From Bedellia somnulentella (lineage: Eukaryota; Arthropoda; Insecta; Lepidoptera; Bedelliidae), in contig OY755171.1 in assembly GCA_963576735.1 (NCBI GenBank), positions 6,758,001-6,822,000 of the forward strand: a stretch of 64,000 nucleotides of DNA. Direction: 5' to 3'. Made by a program: the position numbers and the translations under genes. Under the pieces are notes generated by a model. The model was not told the DNA's origin. It saw nothing but the letters and a program-made list of their open reading frames with translations, and made no database searches. Every line of letters begins with the position of its first letter. Within the stretch, counting starts at the first letter, position 1. Shown here in pieces: positions 1 to 11,900 of the stretch.

Positions 1-627
1 TATTTAAATTAAAATATGCAATCAATTACGTTGCCAATTAATTTACTTTATACATCAGAGTGTAAACTTATACCTCTTAACTAAACTACATAATTTCGGC
101 GCTGGTGCCTTTTTATCGCTCAGAGATGTGATTGGCTTGGCTATTGGCTAATATTATTTTCTATTATTATATTATTTTTTATGTTTTTGTAGTCTAACAA
201 TCTTAAAATTAAGTAAAATGTACAATTTTATTACTAAGATCTCTTTTTGTAAACAATTAATTAGTAAGCTTTTTTTGGTAGTTTTTGTTTTACCGATCCC
301 TGCGATACAGGCTCCGCCTAGTGCAAGTATCATCAATTTACTATGTATCTGTAATTTTTGGTGTGTTAATAAACTGTTTTTTTTTTTTTTTTTTTCTACC
401 CATGGGCTACCCACAATCTCCTTCATCGGTTAAAGTATTTTAGGTCCATCAAAGTAACTTTGATTTAACGATGATATGTAAATATGTGTGTATTGTATGT
501 ATGAAAAATAATTCGTTTCAATATTTTTTATACATAGTTTTTAGCTATAAATCGAACTCATTCTTCTTAAATAAATTATTATTCAGTCATTAGCAGCCTA
601 TATTATGCCACCGTCTATATTCTGTAC
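1..627. other. Left-edge intron or upstream sequence, no recognised feature
   Basis: AT-rich with an 18-base T run near 379-396. Presumably intron of the first transporter; no missing transporter exon (no Asp-Gly-Gly or TM1 coding) is seen. Confidence 0.4.
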
Positions 628-990
628 GACCGTGACAGCTCAATGGATAAAAACTACCGTCCGTCGTCGTGCAGACAGGCGTGAGTTCAAATCCCGGGTA
701 AGGTATCTCCGAAAACATATGTAAATATGTTTTTAAATTAGTTAATTTATCATGGTTATTAACGGTAAGGGAAAACATCATGAGGAAACCCACATGGATA
801 AGTTGTACTTAGTCATGTGACAGTGTATTTGTACAAATCGGCGAAAGGTATGCCCCGTAGTTAACGTGAGTACACTGACTATGCAAATCGTGGGAACTCT
901 GAACACCAGGTGACAATGACGCGTTATGTTCAGAAGTATTACCTCTGCCAACCTCTTCAGGAATATTCAGCGTGAACGTTTAAGTTAGTT
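628..990 (+). mobile_element. Family A tRNA-headed SINE
   Basis: About 370-bp repeat. The head carries pol III boxes (TAGCCCAGTGG-like A box, GTTCAAATCC B box); the body has GTGACAGTGTATT, ACACCAGGTGACAA and GATGTTCAGAAGTATT; the end is CGTGAACGTTTAAG. This copy is upstream of the first transporter exons. Confidence 0.8.
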
Positions 991-1004
991 AAGGCTAGTG
1001 CAGG

Positions 1005-1110
1005 TTGATAGACATTAACGACTCCCTGGATTCCTGCATTGATATTGATCTCCGCTCACCCCAATGGGAACGAATGGCGTGAGTACATGTATGCATGTAT
1101 GTATAGAATT
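1005..1110 (+). mobile_element. Family C 3' tail fragment
   Basis: Terminal sequence CCCCAATGGGAACGAATGG then CGTGAGTACATGTATG, following a family-A copy. Confidence 0.6.
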
Positions 1111-1245
1111 ATCAATAAACCAAACAACTTTTATAGACTTTGATTGTATTCTTCTTTAGTGTCGTGTGTAGACTTATGACGATTTATAAAAACTGGCTTT
1201 TGTATATTTTGGTTACCGATTTCTTATTTTAAATTTTATTTCCAG

Positions 1246-4200
1246 GGTTGGCTAATGGACCTCTGTTTCGGATATTTTCGTATCGTCAAGTTTCTCTGGT
1301 GGGGGCTGTTTTCATCTTCACAGCTCTGCTTTTTAATACATTATCATACAATTTTACAACATATTTATTAACATTTTCGATTCTGTATGGTAAGTTTTCA
1401 ATTATTGTAATATTTTATAAGCACCTTTCTAAACTAAATAAACATATGGTGTTATTTTTCACAGGTGCCGGATATGGAGTGAATAGTTCTGCTAATGCAT
1501 TAGCTCTAAATACTTATTGGAAAAAAAGAAGAAGACTTGCTACTGGGCTGTCTTGGACAGCTACTGGTCTAGGGCCTATTATATGGCCACAATTGATAAC
1601 ACTTATGTTTGACTGGTTCGGAGAAAATGGTACAATTCTCCTTTTAAGTGGTTTTGGTTTACACTCGATTGCATGTTCATTACTTTTGCAACCTGTTGAA
1701 TGGCATTCGAAAGAAGTAAAAATGAAAGATGAAGAAAACTTAATTGTAAGTAAAACAAATGGCCAACTAACTGCAATTGAAGAAAAAGAAAGTGGATACT
1801 TTAGCCACAAATTAAAGAATATCAGTGCATTTTCAAGTCAATATCTATTTAACGAAGATGACCCTCGAAACACAGGTTACGAAATTACCGATCCCGGGAC
1901 ACCAATGATGATCCGAGCCAATGATGGATATTTTAGCACAAGAAGTCGCTTGCCGTCGAGAGGAGAATCAAACCGGCCATCTAGGATGAGTTCACAAAAA
2001 CCATCTATGACTAATTTAAACGAAAATCGTTCAAACAAATCATCAATGTTGTACTTAAATGAATCAAAGAAAAACTCTGCTTCAAATCTTAAAAATTTAG
2101 CACAAGATCCCTCTCTTAAGCAAAAGAGAAAAACATCACCAAAACGTAAAAATTCAATTACGTTAAAAACACTTATACCTGAATCAGAAATAGAAGATTG
2201 TCCAACTCTTAAGGCACCACATGATTTGAAAGAGGAAGAAAAAGCAATCATTGAACAAATAGACCCAGAAAAAGCAAAGTTAATAGCTGACAAGGCTGAC
2301 ATGCAAACCAAAACCGGTAGCAGGAGTCTTAAATCTTTTAAAATGGATGTCCAATACAATGAAAAGTATAACAAAAATAGTCAAAGTAATGTTTCACTAA
2401 AACAATTAGATGATATTGAAGATAAACAGTATTTAAGAGATAATCATAGCAATCAATCCTATCGAGGACGGTATAGAAAAAAGTCGAATAACTTTAATTA
2501 TGAGAATGAAGTCTTGAAGCTAGCTTCCGAAAAGTTGGAGGAATATTTGAAGGAAACCAATGCTCCACCTGCTACACAGAACCACGAAAAGATGCCCTGC
2601 GTGATGGTCATTGGCGACGAAAATGTTTTTGAAGAAAATGAAGAAAACATAGAACCTTTGACATTTTGCCAGAAAGTTGCAATATTTTTTGACCTTGATC
2701 TGTTGAAAGACTTTACATTTGTGAATTTGATGCTAGGAATGACTTTGGCTTCTTTCAACGAGTTAAATTTTTCTATTTTGACACCATTCATATTAGGTGA
2801 CTTTGGTTTATCAAAAACTGAAGTAGCAACTTATTTATCACTCTTGGGAGGTGTTGATATAAGCGTTAGATTTTGTGTTCCGTTCATAGCTGGCAAAGTT
2901 GGGTGGCATAACAATACCTTCTTTCTCTTTGGAGTTTTAACAATGGCTTTCGGAAGAGTAGGTAAGGATCATGTGGTTGGCGATTTATTTAATTACACCT
3001 TGTATTTCTTTTTTCATAATTTAAATACTCATATTTGTATTTTTTAGTTCTAGCATATTGGCAGAATACCGCAGTTCTAATGACAGTAGCTGTCATTATC
3101 GGCTTTGGGAAGGGTCTACGGACTGTTTTTATGGCACTAGTAATACCAACACATGTGCCATTGCACAAATTACCGGGAGCCTCTGGAATTCAACTCTTAA
3201 CTGCCGGAATTGTGTACACAGTATTAGGACCAGTAGTTGGTAAGTAAATACAATCTTTCTTTACTCTGAAACCGGTGCATTAACTGTGTAGTGTCGGCTT
3301 AGAATAGCACTAACCAATTTCTTTTTGAATCAAAGCCTGAACCTTTTGAAGTGATTTTTGGGCAATACAGTTGGAGACGTATTAGCGAAAAACCTTTATT
3401 TTGAAATATTTACCCGCTCAACTTCTAAAGGTCGCAGTAGAATTTCTGAATATCTGGCTAACCCTTATAGGAATTTATAGCCGTGTATATGTACGAGTAT
3501 GTATGGATGCATTATGCCAAGTAGCTCATAAATGTCAATATGATAAAGTTAACCTATTTTTCTTTTTGATGGGAAACGGAAACGGAACGAAAAGGATGCG
3601 TCAGTCACAAGCCATCAAGATTTAGGCTTAGAATGTCACTACCGTTTTTACTGTACGTTTTTACCCACGGGTGTCGTACGAGGCGACTAAGGTTATGGGG
3701 CTATTTAAAGTGGTTTCTGGGCGATGCGGTTAGATACCATTATTACCAACGATACTTTATTTCTACCATCTTGTCCCCTATCAACTTCCAAATGTGGCTG
3801 AGGATGTACTAACTCTATAGTTTTGGCTACCCCTTTTTGGCATTTATGGCCGTGAGTATAAACGTGTGTATGTAAATGCTAAATAGACCAAATAGAAAGT
3901 GTGCTCATAAAAAGGTGGCGTCCAATGGATAAAGAATAAAAGAGCATGTGTGAAAATATTGACGGATTTAAACAAAGCTAGTGAGGTTTGCCACGATCGA
4001 ACAAAGTCGCGATTGATAGCCTCTGCCTACCCCAGTGGGAACTAATGGTGTTAGTAGTATGTATACCTAATAAATAAAGGATAAATAAAGGAAAGAAAAA
4101 ATCGAAACCGGCGGGAATTTAACCCGCAACCTCGGGCAATTGAGCAACCGTGTCAATGGCTGCCAGTGCGAAATTCTTCTATCCTTTGTTTCTTTTACAC

Positions 4201-4441
4201 TTTATTTATCCTTTATTTATTAGTAATAATCCCCACATGAGGTTTTCATGAACAAAAACATTCAAATTAGTTGTATGTATGTTTGTACTTAACTACGTGT
4301 TCGATTTCAGGTTGGATTAATGGCAACACGTCGCCGGCAGTCACATTACATTGTTTGAACATTTTTACTTATTTGACAGCCTTATCCTGGGGACTAGAAA
4401 AGTTCATTCGGAATAAACGACAGAAGGAAATAAATGAATGA
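1246..4441 (+). CDS. SLC16 / monocarboxylate-transporter-like protein, 3' part (5' exons outside window)
   Basis: Exons read as 1246-1389, 1465-2961, 3048-3239 and 4311-4441, all with GT-AG introns and agreeing phases, giving 653 residues to the TGA at 4439-4441. The product should be a plasma-membrane transporter of the major facilitator superfamily; SLC16 members move small carboxylates or related solutes. The first exon continues a transporter already begun (ANGPLFRIFSYRQVSLVGA aligns with GGPLLRRFGYRKVAVVGA of the neighbour gene). The TM5 signature is present as YWKKRRRLATG. A very long Ser/Lys/Asn-rich cytoplasmic loop (about residues 129-455 of this part) lies between TM6 and TM7, then FFDLDLLKDF starts the second bundle. 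The Asp-Gly-Gly N-terminal motif is missing because its exon is upstream of base 1. An ATTAAA at 4488-4493 could serve polyadenylation. The substrate cannot be told from sequence. Confidence 0.88.
1390..1464 (+). other. 75-nt intron without stop codons, in frame
   Basis: The intron runs from GTAAGT at 1390 to a TTTTTCACAG acceptor ending at 1464. Its length is divisible by three and it has no stop in the gene's frame, so retention would insert 25 residues after TM4. The tandem paralogue has an intron at the same codon and phase (12159-12812), which supports this as a genuine intron. Confidence 0.8.
3278..3505 (+). mobile_element. Family B repeat
   Basis: Family B is about 250 bp: GTGTAGTGTCGGCTTAGAAT start, GGGCGATGCGGTTGGAGACC middle, CCAAAAGTGGCTGAGGAATT, and GCCGTGAGTATATGTATG end. 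Degenerate copy in an intron. Confidence 0.75.
3626..3878 (+). mobile_element. Family B repeat
   Basis: GGCTTAGAATGTCACTACCG to TATGGCCGTGAGTATAAACG; second copy in the same intron. Confidence 0.8.
3925..4065 (+). mobile_element. Family C 3' tail fragment
   Basis: AAAAGAGCATGTGTGAAAAT, GAGGTTTGCCACGATCG and TACCCCAGTGGGAACTAATG mark the family end. It lies in the last intron of the first transporter gene. Confidence 0.75.
4072..4250 (-). repeat. tRNA-like fold-back repeat, diverged relative of the 38.6 kb palindrome
   Basis: On the minus strand CCTCATGTGGGGATTATTAC, ATTTCGCACTGGC, GGTTGCGGGTTAAATTCCCG and TTTCGATTTTTTCTTTCC occur in the same order as around 38510-38740. It holds a single tRNA-like core within an imperfect inverted flank, followed by AT-rich AATAAAGG repeats. 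Confidence 0.7.
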
Positions 4442-4487
4442 CGTAATGGTTCATATGTAAAATATTTCTAATTTTAAGTAATCTAGG

Positions 4488-4493
4488 ATTAAA
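4488..4493 (+). terminator. Possible polyadenylation signal ATTAAA
   Basis: ATTAAA lies 47 nt after the stop of the first transporter gene. It is a common variant signal; no canonical AATAAA is seen nearer. Confidence 0.4.
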
Positions 4494-4531
4494 TTTTTAT
4501 TTTAATGAATATTGCATTCTTGTTTTATTTA

Positions 4532-4738
4532 AAACTAGTGGTCCGCCCCGGCTTCGCACGGATGGTGTTAAGGTTTTATACTGCTTACCCCCTACGATAT
4601 TTAGCATAATGATATATATCCTATGTCCTTTTCCTAGTTCTAAGCTACCTCCCCAACAATTTTCAGCCAGATCGGTTCTGTTCTCGAGTTATAAATGGTG
4701 TAACTAACACCACTTTCTTTTATATAATATATAGATGG
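4532..4738 (+). mobile_element. RTE-type retrotransposon 3' fragment
   Basis: AAACTAGTGGTCCGCCCCGG, then TATGTCCTTTTCCTAGTTCT and GTTCTCGAGTTATAAATGG, a 3' UTR pattern well known in lepidopteran RTE-like elements. Just after the first transporter gene. Confidence 0.7.
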
Positions 4739-4739
4739 T

Positions 4740-6174
4740 ATATAATAATGGATTAATAATCGATTCAAATAAAAGCGATATCTATAGCTGATAGCCCCCA
4801 TTAGCACTAAACTAAAGATAGTTTTGGCATCCGTTCTGAGTTCAACTAAGACTGAACATATTGTTACTAATTTGATGTCTGAGGTTCAGAACTACTAGTA
4901 ATAGCTCCGAGGAGTAAAGTGCCCAGAACAGACTTAGGGACGGTGACAGTCACGGTAGGTGCGTTAGGTTTCAGTCGGATCGATATTCGTTATGATATGT
5001 GATCTTATGTCTCAAAAGACGCTCCCATAAAATAAAGTGTCATATGAACACGATCATGTCATGCGCTTCCATTTATACCCTAAAACTCCACCAAGGATTA
5101 CAGATTAATTAATACGTTATCATTTGCATATCAAATTATCGGTTTACGTGACTAACTTTATCACTAAAAGTAATTTTCAAACTTGCACTACGCCATAGTA
5201 ACAGAACAAGATTATAATGACAAAACAAACCATGATATTTAATCCTACCTTGCCTTAAATCTTCTTCGAATGAGTTTTTAGCTTGAACATTATATTCTAA
5301 TGAAAAACATTCTTTTTGGTTTTATAACTCTTTTTTGCTCGTAAAGTAACATATTACAGTAAATTTGCGCAGGTAGGTACTGCTTATTTACTTATTACCA
5401 AAATTGTGACTATTTGTTCATGTTTGTCTTAATTCAGCTGCACCAAGGGTGGCATAATTTGGTCAAGCGTCTTAATACATTATACTTAAGGCATTGGTTC
5501 ATTTTGGGGTAGGCAGAGATAGAGAAAAAATATGTATTATTGGAATTTAAATTTCAAATAAATACAAAAGCAAAGCTTAGATATACACGAGCTTCCACCC
5601 CAGCATATCACTCGTGGATTTTAGCCTTCAAAAATGAAGTAGGTTTTCAATTCATCGGGACGTTTTTTTATAGGTGGAAATGTATGCAGTATGATTTTGC
5701 TATTTTAACACGTAATTTGTTAACCTATTTTTAAAAATATGCTGTTTACGTGACCCTTCCTTATCATAGAAAATCCTCAATAATGTTTCCCTTTTACTCC
5801 GAGGCCAGAGGCCTGATTTAGATAATACATAACGTGAACAGGCGGTATCGATATTGTGAGTGTGACAGAGGGTAGGATTCACTCACCGTTGGTATCACAA
5901 CACAAGGAGAGGAGAGAATGATGGCTCACCGAGGTTTAAATATTTCGCTACTAATTATTTCTAACGAAGATATCTCAAAAACTATTCATCTGATTGATAT
6001 ATTGAAAAAAGCAATTTAAATCTGCATTAAATTACTAAGCTAACTAACATCTCATTGGTTTATATTTTTAATAAATTTTTTTACATAATAGTGGTTTTGT
6101 AAGTCAACCGTGTGTTATAGAGATATGCTATTGTAGACATGTATGTAGCATTTTTTCTCAGGTCAAACTCAAAC
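4740..6174. other. Intergenic, little recognised
   Basis: AT-rich, single copy as far as can be seen, apart from a GGGGTAGGCAGAGA scrap near 5502-5516 that resembles a family-C end. No gene supported. Confidence 0.4.
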
Positions 6175-6530
6175 CAAACGATCACACCGTATATCCCCAA
6201 AGGGGTGGGAGAGGTACTGAATACTTCTGAACATCACGTGACGTTGTCACCTGGTGTTCAGAGTACCCACGTGTTGCTTGGACAGTGTACTCATGTGTTA
6301 AGGGGCAGGCCCATCACCGCTTTTCACGAATATACTATGACATATCTAAGTTGTACTTAGCCATGCGGGTTTCCTCACGTTGTTTTTCATTACCTTTTGA
6401 TAACCATGATTAAGTAACCAAACATACGACATTAGAAAGGACAAATTAGTATAAAGCCGACCCGAGAATTGACGCACGCAATGATATTTGCATGATAGGC
6501 GCTGTTCTACCCACTATGGCATAACGGCTA
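6175..6530 (-). mobile_element. Family A tRNA-headed SINE
   Basis: Minus-strand copy from ACACCGTATATCCCCAAAGG (3' end) to a degenerate head CTACCCACTATGGC. Intergenic between the two transporters. Confidence 0.8.
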
Positions 6531-6774
6531 GCGTTTTTATAGTATTTGGTTTGCATTTTTAATAAGTCCATAGATTTTAGGTTTTGCATTATTGTATCAG
6601 CAAGAGACCTAAATTCCAACCAAACACAATGCCAATAAACTTGTTTGATGTTCTCTAATTTGTGAAATTTTAATAAAACAGAAAATACAATTTCAATGGA
6701 TTATGAGTGTTCCATATTAAAAGTGAAAAGAATAAGTTGGAAGGGAACATAACAATCATAGTGTCACACTATGT

Positions 6775-8165
6775 TCAGTTCAGTCAGTACTCACTACAGA
6801 TCCACAATCTTTTCTTGGCCGGCGGCGACTACTGGTACTTACTGTCGCCATTTTGAAATATCGGCCTGTTATTGTCAGTTAATTCTCAACTAAATAAAAA
6901 TTATAGGGTGACCTACGTACATAATAAATTATCACTTTCATTAACATTTTTTGTAGTGGATTTTTTTTTATTTAAAGACAATTATTTTTATGATGTATCT
7001 TTGCTTATTAATAAACGCTCTTATTTCCAGTATTCAATATAAAAAATATGAACATTATTATTTATTTTGTTAAATTTTATCTAAGTAGGCTATCACAGTC
7101 CGAAAAGTTGTGCGCACATGACTATAGCGGTACGGGTTACGGGAAGTGGGGAAATGCTCCCGAATGAGATTTCACTTCGTATACACGTGAAATGATACGT
7201 GGGTTCTAATCCTAATGCGGGGATATACCGATGTGTCATTTCTTAAGTCATAACTGTCTGACATATATATAAAAATACAAGGCTGTTAACAGCAAAAGAA
7301 AAGTGCCCATAAATTCGAACCCAAACGATATCTAATGTTTAGAATTATTTTTTCTGTGCCACCTTTTTAGGGGATCTATGTGTGAATATGAAATGTAAAA
7401 GACAGTACACGACAAGGTAAGCCTCTGATTTAAAGGATTAAAAAAATGTTTTTATGTAGTTACCCACTTTTTAAACTCTGAGTGTCACAAATAACAAATC
7501 CTTGAGTATAAAATAATGAAACAGTTTGCAGAGAAGTACAATTGGCAGTATTATCGCTAAAAGCGATCTCTTCCAGACAACATTTGGGAGGTAAGATCAG
7601 CAAATTCAGGATACACAGTCATTCGGGTAGACAAGGGCAAAAATAAATAAATATAATTAGCTTGCATTAAATCGAACTTGTTTACTTACAATAATACTTA
7701 TTACATACATACATACATATACTCACGGCTGTAAATCCCTAGAAGGGGTAGCCAGAGCTAAGGAATTAGAAACTCCTCAGCAACGTTTGGAAAGCTGAGT
7801 GGGGTAAAGATGGTAAAATAAAGGTTATTGGTGATGGGTCTCCAACCGCATTGCCCAAAAGTCTCTTAAAAGCCCCAATACCGTTAGCCGCCTCTTACGT
7901 ACACCCACCGGCAGAAATGGGGTAGTGCTTTTCTAAGCCGACACTACACAGCAACTAGTTATTAATTAAATGAATATTATATAAATTGTTTTATTAAGAC
8001 ATTTCAAAACAAATAAATTAGCCTGTATGATGTAAAATTATTTCCCTTATAATGGTAATTTTTTATTTACTGGCAATACTAATATCGATGACAGTGACGC
8101 CCTTACCGGCCAAGAAAAGTTTGTGGATCTGTATTACTCTCTATTAAGTAGGAATAACTGACCAC
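6775..8165. repeat. Imperfect long inverted repeat flanking 1.1 kb
   Basis: Left arm about 6775-6910, right arm about 8030-8165. They share AGATCCACAA, CTTTTCTTGGCCGG and AATAAAAATTA in inverted order. Possibly the ends of an old DNA element; a family-B copy lies inside. Confidence 0.4.
7704..7955 (-). mobile_element. Family B repeat, full length
   Basis: CATACATACATATACTCACG to AAGCCGACACTACACAGC; lies between the 6.8/8.1 kb inverted pair. Confidence 0.9.
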
Positions 8166-8984
8166 CATGAAGGTACTAACATCTGGCCACACTTAATACC
8201 ACACTTGATATTTTTGTCGAAATAAGTAATGGTTAAAGGACTTGTTCTAGACCAATAAACGATTTATTAAAAATATCACTTGATATTTCTCAGTGTGACT
8301 AGGTGACTAGCAATTTATTTTTTACCCTGGTATGGAAGTTCAATGCACGCACGCAGGCAGGCACAGGCAGACGCACACACGCTCTAATTTTAACATGTGT
8401 TGTGTGTGTGCTTGATTCGGCTCGGCAATAATTTCATTCATTCATTCATATTTTTACAAAAGTTGCTCTGCTCGATCACAGATTACAATATAGATACTAT
8501 GCTCGATCGAGGCTGCCTGCTGAGCTGTAGCTGTAGTTTGTTTTGTGTTTGTCAAAGAGTAACTTAACTTAAGTGTTTGTTGTGTTGTGCTATTCATACT
8601 GTAATATTGTAATCTGTGCTGTAATGTAGTGTATACTCTTTGCCGTATGTATATAACCACATATTCGACTGCAACCGGCTGATAACAAAATATACAACGA
8701 AGTGATAATAATTATAAATTTTAAAAGATAAGAGATGTATGCCATTATATCTCGTCATCTACTTTTGGACGTTTCAAACGAGTACTATTAATGGCTATTA
8801 AATTAGCTTGTGCCACTAAACTGAGTTCAACAATCTTTAATTATAGATGGTGTCTATAATAGAATAGATGCCTTCACATTATGAGTAATTGGACCCTGTG
8901 TTGTTTTGAATAAAAATACCGAGTGTGAAAATGAAATTGCTAAAGGACAGGTGTTGTGAAAACTGAAAAGTGAGAAATTGAATA
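8166..8984 (+). promoter_or_regulatory. Upstream region and probable 5' UTR of the second transporter
   Basis: Contains GCACGCACGCAGGCAGGCAC-type simple sequence at 8345-8385 and a repeat-free stretch up to the ATG. A promoter must lie here or further upstream; no TATA or initiator can be fixed. Confidence 0.35.
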
Positions 8985-11900
8985 ATGTCGAAAAGTAGTG
9001 CTAAGAAGGTGCCGCCAGACGGAGGTTATGGATGGGTGGTTACTTTTGCGTATGCACTAAACAATGTAAGTTTGGTGCTTTGTTACTAATGTTTGACATA
9101 ATAAAATTTGGTCTTTGTGTTTCTATTGTTCTACTTCTAAATTCAAATTCTAAAATAAGCAAGTGAATTCTATATAGTCATGCTTAGACAAAGCATGTAT
9201 GTCATATATAGGGCAAGGCCAAAAAAGCCAAATGAATTCTTTAGTCATGCTTAGACAAAACATTTATGCTCTGCATCACCAAAGGACTTTGCAGAGTACT
9301 TAGATCTTCTGAATAACATGTAGCATTATGTTATTTGAGTACCAAATATTTGCTGAGACAATGTACATATGTTAGAAAGAAACTGATAAAGTTTATTGAA
9401 CAAACAATGATGATAAATATTGTTATCAAAAAGAAAGTATGGGTTAAAATCACTGACCTCCATTATACTATATAAGTACGCTGGACTAATGATATGTATC
9501 AAAATGACAGCTATTTACTGTGCCAATTTGAAGCGCCCCCAATGAAGGAACGAGGAACTAAATATGACGTAAACTGCAAAATGGCCAGTGTTTTTTTTAC
9601 CATAAAGCATAATATATCTATGATTTTTAGAAACAATTATAAATCAATAGTGCTGTAAAGTTTCGTTTCGATAAAACTTAGCATTTCCTTTAGGCAGAAA
9701 CATTTTATCGATATATTTTATCTTCCTGTCCCATCTCTTTTATTAGTTCCTTGTTCCTTCACTGCTGCCGCAAGCGCCAAAATGGCGAAAATCAAATCGC
9801 CTCACTGTCACCCGGCCTATAATTAGTCCAGCGTACTTATATAGTATAATGGAGGTCAGTGGTTAAAATATTGAATAGTGCCTACACCTGAGAGCATTTC
9901 TAAAATCCATAAAAACATATTGTAATTGCAGCTATGAATCCCTGTAAGGGGTAGCCAGAGCTTCAGGATAAGAAATTCCTCAGCCAGTTTTGGAATATGA
10001 GTGGAGAAAAGATGGTAAAATAAAGGTTGTTGCTGTTGATCAACTGCATCTCCCAAAAATCCCTTAAAAAGTTCAAATACCTTTAGTTGCCTCTTACACT
10101 CAACCACAGGTAATGGGTTTGTGCTATTCTAAGCTGACACAACACAGCTTTACTCTTGGGTGTTTAACTTTTGATGGTACCTTGCTCAAGCTCTTTGCTT
10201 TAAAGAAATTCAACTAAATTATCACTGTATTTTAAATATACTTTCTTCTTCTGATTTGCATGTGTTGGTTTGCAAAGAGTTACCAATATATAGGAGCCAT
10301 TCGTGTAAAGATAAGTTTTGGCTGGTATTAGTTGCTGTGTAGTGTCGGATTAGATTTTGGCTTAGAATAGCACTACCCCGTTTCTACCTATGGGTGTACG
10401 TAAGAGGCGAACAACCTTTACTTAACCATCTTTTCCTCACTCAATTTTCCAAAAGTGGCTGAGGAATTTCTAATTCCTTAGCTCTGGCTACCCTTTCTAC
10501 GGATTTATAGCCGTGAGTATATGTATGTATGTAGTTTCTGAGATATTTAATGTTGGGTAAATTACTGAAAAAATATTTTTATTCTAATAGCTTACTATCA
10601 AAATACAAGATATTTCATTCACCTTCATAATTTTATATCATAGTTTATCTAAGTTTCTAAACACATTTTTTAGTAATTAGTTATTGTTATAGTTTATTAA
10701 TTATAAGATCTGTTTGTTATATTTATTTTTATTGTAAATATTAGATTTAAAAAATATTTTCTTTCTTTCTTTTCTAAAACTAATTTTCTTAAGTTCACAA
10801 TACCTATGAAAATTAAACATATATTTTACCTGCTATTGTACATTGTATGAAAATATATTTGATTTGAATAGCTTGTGAGTTGCATAAGCTATTCAAATCA
10901 TATAAGGTCCCTGTGGTCCCTTGGCATGTAAATTGACACATTTTTCTAAATATATTAATAATCAATATTTATGGAATTTAATAAGAAAAAGAACACATAT
11001 TTACCTTTGAAGCTTAAGGTAGTTTTTAATATCTGCTGAATAGTTAACATGGTGTTTGAGAATTGAAATCTCTCTTGAATAACTGTAATCATTATGCAAT
11101 TTGAAGTTTAAAGGAAGCTATCAAATTTATTTACTTTGTTTGTTTTCATACAAATAAAAATTTGTGTACAGAAGTTATCTTGCAGCATTACACTCAATAT
11201 AGAAGAAAAATATGATGATTATTATCCTAGTCAATGTTATTAATGAAAATATGTTTTGTTTTTTGGTTTAGAGAGGACTAATTTTCTTTTTCTAATAAAT
11301 GTAAAGTAGTATTGCACCGGTTTTGATGACAGTCATATTAGCTATTGCATTTAATGCTGTGTGTGCATTAGTCAAGTACTTTTAATTTTACTATTACAGT
11401 ATTGCAGAATCAAAAACTAATAAACTAAAACTAATTAGAGAGGTAAAACTATGTAATAGTTTTTTTTTTAATTTATGCCACAGAAGTGAAGCAAGTATTA
11501 CGAGCACCAAAATATTATTGAGATGAGAACTAATCTGCATAGAGAAATTATCTAAAACTATGGCAAGCATCATTCTATAATGCTTATCTAAAAACTACAT
11601 AAATACAGCTTAAATGAATATTTTATTATATCCCATCTCCTCTTATACCATATAATTTTGTAAATACTATTTTTATCCATATTGAATATCTACTGAACTA
11701 ACCTTTCAACAGTTAGGATTAGGATTGTCAGTTATTATTCCCTGAGAGATTCTTGTCAAACCATAGGACAAAAGTGATGTCAAAAAACTGTTGCAATATG
11801 TTAAGTAATTAAATACAATTCATTTAAACAGCAAATAAAGGTGATTCATCTAAAAACAGAGTCTGTAATATCTTTGCTTATTTTCAGGTGGTAGTGCTAC

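Noticed and set aside
172..433. Overlapping open frames on both strands near 0.2-0.4 kb
   Set aside because: Low-complexity (poly-T/poly-K) content, no splice context, no family resemblance.
8454..8660. Minus-strand 68-residue frame upstream of the second transporter
   Set aside because: Simple Thr/Gln/Tyr composition and no signals; probably 5' UTR/promoter DNA.
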